From: Crocosphaera sp.
Lineage (GTDB): Bacteria > Cyanobacteriota > Cyanobacteriia > Cyanobacteriales > Microcystaceae
Direction of reading: 5' to 3'
DNA: 35,439 nucleotides
Assembly: GCA_030065735.1 (NCBI GenBank)
Contig: JASJDD010000027.1
Span: 1 to 35,439 of the forward strand
The position numbers and the translations under genes were made by a program. Below, piece by piece: positions 18,421 through 24,613 of the stretch. Every line of letters starts with the position of its first letter. Positions within the stretch are counted from its first letter, which is position 1. The notes beneath the pieces are model-generated. The model searched no databases and was not told where the DNA came from. It was given only the letters and a program-made list of their open reading frames with translations.

Positions 18421-19566
18421 TTAGACAGGTAAGCTCGAAACGTTTGTATCCAGTCCCTCACGGGTAATGGTAAAACCCTGTTTGTACTCTCCTTTGCGTA
18501 ATTTGTGGACAACTTGTTTGACGTAGTAAAGACCATCGTAACGATAACCAACCCCCCGTAATCCTACTAATTGCCGAATCTCCAGCAAGGCCCCATAGCG
18601 CACGGTGTCTAACTCTCCACTGACATAAACCGCGTTATCAACGGAACGATCAGTCATTGATTGGGCGCGGGTTTCGGCGGTTGAAACGAGATGTCCGGTT
18701 TGCTGAAATTGGGTGATTCGCAGAAAATCCTCATTCTTCTGGTTAAGGGAGGGGTTTTTGGCTAGGGCAGGACGTTGACTCTGCATAATTTTTACCCCTC
18801 TAATTTCATTGGTTTTTCTATCCTGAACTCGCCCTTCTACTAGAGTAGGCTCTAAAGCATTATGTTGAAAGTTAATTGAGTCTACATTGGTAAACGCACC
18901 CATGTTCACGGTGAGAGCTTTTTGGGGTTGTTCTCTCGGCTTTTTGGGAGGACCCCAATAGGCGGTATTTTCACCGGATTTGGGACCGGGTTCGACGTAG
19001 AAAACGTAAGCGTAACGTTGGGCTAACTTTTGGATATAGTGTAAATCGGTGCCGTGTTTGACGGGAATTCTCTGCTTTAGAGAGGGGGCATCTACAGGGG
19101 GTTTAGCTACATCCGCTTTGATGCCATATTTACGGTAGTTGCGGAGTATTTGCTCAACAATGACTTTATCGTTCTCTTTTGGATGTTCTACGGGACTCTC
19201 TTTGCGATCCATCATTACACTCACGTCTTCCCCTTTAATGGTAAAGGTGGAAGCCCCGGGTTCTGCACTGGGAGAGAGTTCTTGATGGGTGATAATGCCA
19301 TCCATTAACAAATAGGCTTTGGCCTGTAAGGTAACGATCAAGATGACTCGGTTTCCTGGGTTTAAATCAGGCTCCTTTACTAAATGATAGTCTTTTTGCT
19401 CCCTTGCCCCTAAACGTCCGATCTGAAAAATGATTTCAAACCCAGAACGTCCTTGATCGCTATGGATCACCTGTACGCTCTGGATGGCATCAATAAAAGC
19501 GCGGGAGACGTTTTTTGGTTTCTGGTTGCCGATGCGGACTGTTAAGGTGATGCCTGAGACTAACAT
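18421..19566 (-). CDS. Phage protein D / gp27-like spike hub protein (381 aa)
   Basis: The sequence resembles phage late control protein D and the N-terminal half of VgrG: IQVIHSDQGRSGFEIIFQIG, KEPDLNPGNRVILIV, LLMDGIITHQEL and KHGTDLHYIQKLAQRYAYVFYV. It should form the trimeric hub that joins the tube to the spike. I place the start at the ATG 19564-19566 because AGGAGAGGAGGA lies immediately before it. The open frame extends 35 residues further upstream, but that part overlaps the LysM-type gene and reads as that gene's shadow. It starts 11 bp after the stop of the upstream gene. Confidence 0.9.
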   Translation of the reverse strand: MLVSGITLTVRIGNQKPKNVSRAFIDAIQSVQVIHSDQGRSGFEIIFQIGRLGAREQKDYHLVKEPDLNPGNRVILIVTLQAKAYLLMDGIITHQELSPSAEPGASTFTIKGEDVSVMMDRKESPVEHPKENDKVIVEQILRNYRKYGIKADVAKPPVDAPSLKQRIPVKHGTDLHYIQKLAQRYAYVFYVEPGPKSGENTAYWGPPKKPREQPQKALTVNMGAFTNVDSINFQHNALEPTLVEGRVQDRKTNEIRGVKIMQSQRPALAKNPSLNQKNEDFLRITQFQQTGHLVSTAETRAQSMTDRSVDNAVYVSGELDTVRYGALLEIRQLVGLRGVGYRYDGLYYVKQVVHKLRKGEYKQGFTITREGLDTNVSSLPV

Positions 19567-19577
19567 TCCTCCTCTCC

Positions 19578-19874
19578 TTAAATTTGAGGCATGGGTATGA
19601 GTAACTGTCGCCCTGATTCTGTGGTCAAATCCTGGGGATTCATGGCATTGTTGGCATCGCAAACCTGCCAAAATTGCTCCGACTCCCCTAAGGTACGGGC
19701 AGTAATATAATCTATGCGATCGCGATCGCTTTGTTCGACCGTTACCTCCCCCAAAATAGCTAAGCGATTACCTTGGGGTAGAAAACGACGACTTACATAG
19801 GCAATGGTTCGCCCTTCTGGGGTCGTCAATTTCTTGATTGGTAATTGATAGTAGCGACTATTGGGTTCAAACAT
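19578..19874 (-). CDS. LysM-type CIS baseplate protein (98 aa)
   Basis: The small protein has a LysM-like ending: RIDYITARTLGESEQFWQVC, NNAMNPQDLT and RQLLIPMP. In eCIS clusters this is the C-terminal part of the Afp7-like protein; here it is separate from the 220-aa protein encoded just upstream. Synteny, tail-hub gene downstream and tube-adaptor gene upstream, supports a role in the tail tube to hub junction. The N-terminus (SRYYQLPIKKL) is typical for these tail LysM proteins. Binding of peptidoglycan is not implied. Confidence 0.85.
   Translation of the reverse strand: MFEPNSRYYQLPIKKLTTPEGRTIAYVSRRFLPQGNRLAILGEVTVEQSDRDRIDYITARTLGESEQFWQVCDANNAMNPQDLTTESGRQLLIPMPQI
19716..19729. repeat. 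Two overlapping HIP1 sites
   Basis: GCGATCGC occurs at 19716-19723 and 19722-19729, sharing two bases. HIP1 is the abundant octamer of many cyanobacterial genomes. Single copies are also seen at 11914, 26898, 30394, 34285, 35158 and other places, which supports the taxonomic call. Confidence 0.9.
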
Positions 19875-19932
19875 ACTAAACTGTTATCAATCGATCATTG
19901 ATAATTAAATGAAAACTACTATGAGATCAGGT

Positions 19933-20595
19933 TTAGCGGAGAAATTGTCGGCTTTGCACCCCTGTAAAATCGGAGGAATAACCTCTGCCCCTTCGTTGTG
20001 CTAAGTTTTCCTTAGCTTCGTGGTAGGCTAGGAATAATTTTGACTCCCGTTGGTTCCAGGGAAGATCGTCGTAGTTGAGGACTCTGAGACTGAGAGAAAC
20101 CTTCGCACGAATTGGGTTTAAGTTTACGTCGTAGGCTTCTTCTGTGATGCTGAAATCCATCAAACGCACCGGAAGCACCCGCCGCGGCCCCCAAACCAGT
20201 AAGGTTGTTGGGGCTTGGGGCGGAATGATTTCTAGCATCCCTTGCTCCGACTGACTCATATTGTCTTTAATTTGAGCGCTGGAGGGATACAGTAGGCTCT
20301 CCAGGGCTGAAAGTTGGGGATAGATCCCTAAACGCAGTGCATTGTACTGCTCAACTCTGGGGAGAGGCCCAGTGGTATCAAACTCCGCTTCTAGGCTAAT
20401 TGTCTCAATCGGCGCTCCTTTCAACCGCAAAGCCTCTGTGCGATCGCCTCCTTCCTGACCACTAGCCTGGATTTCTAACCTCCTAGTCAACCGTTCTGGG
20501 TTGAATTGGAAATATATGGTATCGAGTATGGTATTGGCCGTTGGCTGCAAAATGACCAGCGCACCTTTGCGTAAGTTAGGAAAGTTACTAACCAA
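19933..20595 (-). CDS. CIS tube/adaptor protein (Afp7 N-terminal-like, 220 aa)
   Basis: The sequence pattern (FQFNPERLTRRLEIQ, RLKGAPIETISLEAEFDTTG, LLVWGPRRVLPVRLMDFSIT, VSLSLRVL) is that of the CIS tube protein domain found at the N-terminus of Afp7-like proteins and thought to join tube and baseplate. The LysM part is encoded separately downstream. The first possible start after the in-frame stop TAG is a TTG at 20593-20595, with AGGA about 10 bases ahead; no in-frame ATG exists near it. It is the first gene of the leftward operon and faces the divergent intergenic region. Confidence 0.87.
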   Translation of the reverse strand: MVSNFPNLRKGALVILQPTANTILDTIYFQFNPERLTRRLEIQASGQEGGDRTEALRLKGAPIETISLEAEFDTTGPLPRVEQYNALRLGIYPQLSALESLLYPSSAQIKDNMSQSEQGMLEIIPPQAPTTLLVWGPRRVLPVRLMDFSITEEAYDVNLNPIRAKVSLSLRVLNYDDLPWNQRESKLFLAYHEAKENLAQRRGRGYSSDFTGVQSRQFLR

Positions 20596-20724
20596 GGAAA
20601 AAAGTTCCTGCTGAATCTTGCTTACAGTTTCACCCTAACTCAATCATTTTCTATTAATCTATTCTTTTAATATTTCTTAGTGATTTTTGACATTTGTTTG
20701 CAGAAAAGAAGCCACTGAGAATTT

Positions 20725-20753
20725 ATTGTAGTTTTATTACAAAACCATGTCGT
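20725..20753 (-). promoter_or_regulatory. Candidate sigma70-type promoter for the baseplate operon
   Basis: On the minus strand ACGACA (20748-20753) and TACAAT (20725-20730) are 17 bases apart, matching the -35 at 4 of 6 and the -10 at 5 of 6 positions. Transcription would start near 20718, leaving a leader of about 120 bases before the TTG start. This is a pattern match only. Confidence 0.3.
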
Positions 20754-20838
20754 TATTAACAAAGAATGTTTTAATAGTGGAGTAGCAAAAAGCCCAGAAG
20801 CTCAGTTAGTTTTTTTGTATTTAGGTACAGTTTGACTG

Positions 20839-20868
20839 TTGATTCCAGAACTAATCAGACAGTTTAAT
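20839..20868 (+). promoter_or_regulatory. Candidate promoter for the sheath operon
   Basis: TTGATT (20839-20844) and TTTAAT (20863-20868) are 18 bases apart. They match consensus at 4 and 5 of 6 positions. The leader to the sheath ATG would be about 250 bases. In AT-rich DNA such matches arise by chance, so confidence is low. Confidence 0.22.
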
Positions 20869-20892
20869 TTGTTCTGAGTATTTCTTGATGAT

Positions 20893-20925
20893 GGGTCAAA
20901 GAAATAAAACAATTGGTCAAGAAAA
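20893..20925. promoter_or_regulatory. Pair of GGTCAA-type direct repeats, possible operator
   Basis: GGGTCAAAGAAA and TTGGTCAAGAAA are nearly the same word spaced by about two helical turns, just downstream of the candidate sheath promoter. They could bind a regulator. No family can be named. Confidence 0.2.
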
Positions 20926-20993
20926 AACTAGCAATTGAGTTCAACAAAATTGAATAACTATAGCCCTACGCATTAATGTTAGGACATTTATTT

Positions 20994-21028
20994 GTTCCCT
21001 ATTTCCTATTCTCCGTTTCCTGTTCCCA
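20994..21028. repeat. STRR-like heptamer repeat (five units)
   Basis: Five consecutive heptamers read GTTCCCT, ATTTCCT, ATTCTCC, GTTTCCT, GTTCCCA. Short tandemly repeated heptanucleotides of this pyrimidine-rich kind are common in cyanobacterial intergenic DNA. This one lies about 100 bp ahead of the sheath start. Confidence 0.6.
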
Positions 21029-21128
21029 AAGAGAGTATGTACAAAAAAGCTGAAGTTGAGAAATATGAAAACATCAGCCAAACATAACAAGACTATTTTG
21101 ATTAATAAATTACACGAGGAAGACAATT

Positions 21129-23222
21129 ATGGCTGTCACCCCTACTTATCCAGGTGTTTATGTTGAAGAGATATCCAGTGGAGTCCGCACCATTACTGGA
21201 GTTGCCACTTCAATCACGGCCTTTATGGGTCGAGCGTTGCGTGGACCGATTGACGAACCCACTCTGATTAACAACTTTGGGGAGTTTGAGCTCATTTTTG
21301 GGGGTCAAGATGTGGATTACCCCATGAGCTATACTGTGCGAGATTTTTATGGGAATGGCGGTACTAAAGCCCTCATCGTCAGACTGTTTAAGGATCCAAT
21401 CAAGAAAGCTGTCACAGAAGCTACTGATGCGGTGTTAGCAGCAGTCAATGAGGCTGCAGAGGTCGACGGGGCAACTACAGCGACTGTAGCAACGGCTGCT
21501 CGCACTCAAGCTAATGAATTCACCGCCGAGCCAGAACAGACGGCAGCCAACAATGTCGCTGCAGCCGTTGAAACCGCAGCCGGTGAGGATGGAGCTACCC
21601 TAGATACGGTGAAAGACGCTGCAGAAGATGCCAGAGACACAGCAATTGAGGAGACACCAAGTCCCAAAGCCCAGTTGGTTTTACCTTTAGACGGAATTGA
21701 GTCCGCGCAAGCGGTGTTAACAGCAGTGAATGAAGCCGCAGGAGTTGAAGAACCTCCTCCTACTCCAACGAGTGTAGCAGAGGCCGCTCGCGCTAAAGCT
21801 GATGAATTCACCACCGAGCCAGAACAGACGGTGGCCAACAATGTCGCTACAGCTGTTGAAAACGCAGCCGACGATGAAGAAGCGACTCTAGAGACTGTGA
21901 TAACGGCGGCGGAGAATGCTGTTGAAGAACAAAGCTTGGTTTTAGAGGCAGAAAATCCAGGCAAATGGGGAAACAAACTGGAAGTCATCGTCAACTATGA
22001 CGGGATCGACAAGGAAGTAGCTGATCGCTATAACTTAGAAAAGACTGACTTGTTTAACCTTATCCTCTCAGATGATTCTGGAACAGTGGAAACCCTTCGC
22101 AATCTTTCTGTTATTGAAGGTCCCCGTCGCCTTGATCGGGTTCTCAAAAGCGAATCACAATTACTGCGCGTACCAGAAGACCAGCAAAAGCAACCCATTC
22201 TGTCTTCCATTCGTCCAGCGGAAACACCAACAGATAACAATGATCAGCCCATACCAATTGAAGTCCAGACAGCAAATGAGGGTGTAGATAGTTTTACGCC
22301 CCTCAAATCGGGAGATGTTCTGGGCAGTGAGACAGACAAAACTGGCTTATATGCTTTGGAAAAAGCTGATTTGTTTAATTTACTCTGTATTCCCCCTGAT
22401 GTGCGAGACCTAGATACAGATAAGGGTGTTTATGCTCAAGCTTTGGATTACTGTCTCAAGAGACGTGCCATGCTGATTGTTGATCCTCTTGCCGCTTGGG
22501 GTGCGAATGAAGCAACGGCAGCAGCAGCAGCAAGGGATGGACTTGCAGGTTTGGGACTGACTGGGGATAAGGCCCGTAATGCAGCCCTCTACTTCCCCCG
22601 TGTTATTCAACGTGATCCCCTACGGGAAGATCAAGAAGACACCTTTGTTGCTTGTGGCATTATCGCCGGGATCATGGCAAGAACCGATGCCAACCGAGGG
22701 GTTTGGAAAGCTCCAGCCGGCATTGATGCTACCATATCGGGCATTGAAAGATTACAGGTGAACTTGTCTAACGAAGACAATGGTGTTCTCAACCCCTTGG
22801 GAATTAACTGTTTACGGAATTTCCCCCCCGTTTATGGCAACGTGGTTTGGGGCGCAAGAACTCTGCGGGGTGCAGACCAATTAGCCGACGAATACAAATA
22901 TGTCCCAGTAAGACGGATGTTACTGTTCTTACAAGAAAGCCTCTATCGGGGAACCCAGTGGGTCGTCTTTGAACCCAATGATGAACCCTTGTGGGCCCAG
23001 ATTCGGCTGAATATTGGACAGTTCATGAATGGCTTATTCCGACAGGGAGCTTTCCAGGGTAAATCGCCGAATGAAGCTTACTTCGTTAAATGTGACAGCG
23101 AAACCACCACTCAATATGACATTGATCGAGGAATCGTCAATATTATTGTTGGCTTTGCGCCCCTAAAACCTGCCGAATTCGTGATCCTGAAATTCCAACA
23201 AATCACCAGACAAGCTGCCTAA
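21129..23222 (+). CDS. Contractile tail sheath protein with a duplicated Ala-rich insertion (697 aa)
   Basis: The N-terminus (TPTYPGVYVEEISSGVRTI, GRALRGP, VRDFYGNGGTKALIVRLF) and the C-terminal ~150 residues (QWVVFEPNDEPLWAQIRLNI, FMNGLFRQGAFQG, IVNIIVGFAPLKPAEFVIL) are diagnostic of CIS/phage tail sheath subunits, which form the contracting cylinder. Residues ~91-269 are not normal sheath sequence: an acidic Ala-rich segment made of two related copies lies between the strand ALIVRLF and the conserved LVLEAENPGKWGN motif. The ribosome binding site GAGGAAGA precedes the ATG. It is the first gene of the rightward operon and the only sheath gene in view. Confidence 0.96.
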   Translation: MAVTPTYPGVYVEEISSGVRTITGVATSITAFMGRALRGPIDEPTLINNFGEFELIFGGQDVDYPMSYTVRDFYGNGGTKALIVRLFKDPIKKAVTEATDAVLAAVNEAAEVDGATTATVATAARTQANEFTAEPEQTAANNVAAAVETAAGEDGATLDTVKDAAEDARDTAIEETPSPKAQLVLPLDGIESAQAVLTAVNEAAGVEEPPPTPTSVAEAARAKADEFTTEPEQTVANNVATAVENAADDEEATLETVITAAENAVEEQSLVLEAENPGKWGNKLEVIVNYDGIDKEVADRYNLEKTDLFNLILSDDSGTVETLRNLSVIEGPRRLDRVLKSESQLLRVPEDQQKQPILSSIRPAETPTDNNDQPIPIEVQTANEGVDSFTPLKSGDVLGSETDKTGLYALEKADLFNLLCIPPDVRDLDTDKGVYAQALDYCLKRRAMLIVDPLAAWGANEATAAAAARDGLAGLGLTGDKARNAALYFPRVIQRDPLREDQEDTFVACGIIAGIMARTDANRGVWKAPAGIDATISGIERLQVNLSNEDNGVLNPLGINCLRNFPPVYGNVVWGARTLRGADQLADEYKYVPVRRMLLFLQESLYRGTQWVVFEPNDEPLWAQIRLNIGQFMNGLFRQGAFQGKSPNEAYFVKCDSETTTQYDIDRGIVNIIVGFAPLKPAEFVILKFQQITRQAA
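21399..21935 (+). repeat. Duplicated Ala-rich insertion within the sheath gene
   Basis: Two related segments encode DAVLAAVNEAA...ANEFTAEPEQTAANNVA and AQAVLTAVNEAA...ADEFTTEPEQTVANNVA, about 96 residues (288 bases) apart. The intervening linker contains Pro-rich parts. Base composition is visibly richer in G and C than the neighbouring accessory genes. The insertion sits between conserved sheath motifs and is probably surface exposed. Confidence 0.85.
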
Positions 23223-23235
23223 GGAGTTTTAAATT

Positions 23236-23766
23236 ATGCCTGCACCACAATTTGTCGTCAATACCAATCGCTACGACCCCTATAAAAACTTTAAATTCCG
23301 CGTCAGGTGGGATGGTCGGGTTGTGGCTGGAATCAGTAAGGTGGGTGCTTTAAAGCGAACCACAGAAGTCGTTACCCATCGGGAGGGGAATGACCCCAGT
23401 AGTCCTCGTCACTCCCCCGGACAAACCCAATACGACCCAATTATGTTAGAACGGGGTGTCACTCACGATAAAGACTTTGAACAGTGGTCTAATAAGGTTT
23501 GGAACTACGGAGCCTATCCAGGGGATGAAGTATCCCTACAGGACTTCCGTAAAGATATTATTATCGAACTGATGAACGAAGCCGGTCAAGTAGCGATCGC
23601 CTATAAAGTCTATCGTTGCTGGGTATCGGAGTTTCAGGCCTTACCCGAACTAGACAGCAATGCTAATGCTGTTGCCATCCAGTACATCCAACTTCAGAAT
23701 GAGGGTTGGGAGCGTGACTATGAGACCAACGAACCCACTGAACCGACCTTCCTTGAACCAGCGTAA
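23236..23766 (+). CDS. CIS inner tube protein (T4 gp19-like, 176 aa)
   Basis: The motifs DPYKNFKFRVRWDGRVVAGI, GALKRTTEVVTHREG, PIMLERGVTHDKDFEQW and QNEGWERDYETNEPTEP mark the tail tube family (Hcp/gp19 fold, Afp1/5-like). Stacked hexamers form the inner tube that is driven out on sheath contraction. The length is slightly above the usual ~150 residues. AAGGAG at 23221-23226, overlapping the sheath stop, is a strong ribosome binding site suited to high expression. It is the only tube gene in the window, whereas several eCIS carry two or more. Confidence 0.96.
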   Translation: MPAPQFVVNTNRYDPYKNFKFRVRWDGRVVAGISKVGALKRTTEVVTHREGNDPSSPRHSPGQTQYDPIMLERGVTHDKDFEQWSNKVWNYGAYPGDEVSLQDFRKDIIIELMNEAGQVAIAYKVYRCWVSEFQALPELDSNANAVAIQYIQLQNEGWERDYETNEPTEPTFLEPA

Positions 23767-23779
23767 CTCAAGTTAACTG

Positions 23780-24520
23780 ATGCGTACCTTATCCCCCCAT
23801 GACATTCTCCAAATTTGGGACTTTGGCCAGGGTCAAACCAATGTTGAAAGAGCTTTGACCCTATTAGCCTTTGCCTTCCCCGATCACACCAAGGAGCAAT
23901 TAGCCGAGTTGACCATTGGACAGCGAGATTACTATTTGTTACAGTTACGGGAACTGACTTTAGGGGCGCAGTTAAATGGGTTTACAGAATGTCCCCAATG
24001 TGGGGAGCGTTTAGAATTTGAGTTAAATGCCCCCGATCTACGGGTAGGCGAGCCTGGGAGAGTCAAAGTCTCGACTCAAGGATTACAAGTGGGTGGATTT
24101 GAAGTGCAGTTTCGTTTACCCAATAGTTGGGATTTAGCAGCGATCGCCAACTGTCAAGATCGAGTGATTGCTGATGGGTTATTGTTGCAAAGATGTATTG
24201 TCCAAGCAAATCTTAATGGTTCTGCCATTTCTGTACAGGAACTCCCTTTAGAGGTTATAACCCAACTAACCAATACCATGGCCGAAGCTGATCCCCAGGC
24301 AGAAATCCTGCTCAGTCTCAACTGTGCTGCCTGTCAGTATGAATGGCAGTCATTGTTTGATATTGTCTCCTTTTTTTGGACTGAATTGAACACCCAGGGG
24401 AAACGCTTACTACAAGAGGTACATATCCTCGCCCAATATTACGGGTGGCGCGAGGCTGACATTCTGTCTATGAGTACAAAACGACGACAGCTTTATTTGG
24501 AGATGGTAACTGATAGCTAA
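23780..24520 (+). CDS. T4-type baseplate hub assembly chaperone-like protein with two Cys pairs (246 aa)
   Basis: The sequence (LSPHDILQIWDFGQGQTNVE, RALTLLAFAFP, QLRELTLGAQLNGFTECPQC, YYGWREADILSMSTKRRQLY) resembles the T4 family baseplate hub assembly chaperone proteins present in many eCIS clusters. Two Cys pairs, C71/C74 and C182/C185, could together bind one zinc. The C-terminal helix with W..(A/E)..IL.(M/L)...RR.LYLE is the most conserved part of this group. It starts 13 bp after the tube gene stop. Function as an assembly factor rather than a structural part is inferred from family and position. Confidence 0.8.
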   Translation: MRTLSPHDILQIWDFGQGQTNVERALTLLAFAFPDHTKEQLAELTIGQRDYYLLQLRELTLGAQLNGFTECPQCGERLEFELNAPDLRVGEPGRVKVSTQGLQVGGFEVQFRLPNSWDLAAIANCQDRVIADGLLLQRCIVQANLNGSAISVQELPLEVITQLTNTMAEADPQAEILLSLNCAACQYEWQSLFDIVSFFWTELNTQGKRLLQEVHILAQYYGWREADILSMSTKRRQLYLEMVTDS

Positions 24521-24613
24521 TGACGTTCTCCCACGCACATCGAACCCAGATTATTTAGAACACATTGGTACAAACCATGAGTAAATTTCCCACTGTTTCC
24601 CGACATTGAAAAT

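Larger units (their letters stand above)
20596..21128. other. Divergent intergenic control region between the two CIS operons
   Basis: 533 bp of AT-rich DNA separate the start of the leftward baseplate operon from the rightward sheath operon. Open frames here (for example on the minus strand at 20941-21126) have no family features. I see candidate promoters in each direction, a pair of direct repeats near 20893-20925 and a heptamer repeat at 20994-21028. No RNA gene is recognisable. Confidence 0.7.

Noticed and set aside
19567-19671. A 35-residue N-terminal extension of the protein D-like hub
   Set aside because: It overlaps the LysM-type gene almost entirely, has no ribosome binding site, and the internal ATG at 19566 has a very strong one.
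20687-20692. TTGACA as a -35 box for the sheath operon
   Set aside because: A perfect -35 hexamer, but no -10-like hexamer lies 15-19 bases downstream.
21506-21994. A 162-residue minus-strand open frame rich in Ala, Ser and Val
   Set aside because: It is the antisense shadow of the repetitive Ala-rich sheath insertion; the sense frame continues conserved sheath sequence on both sides.
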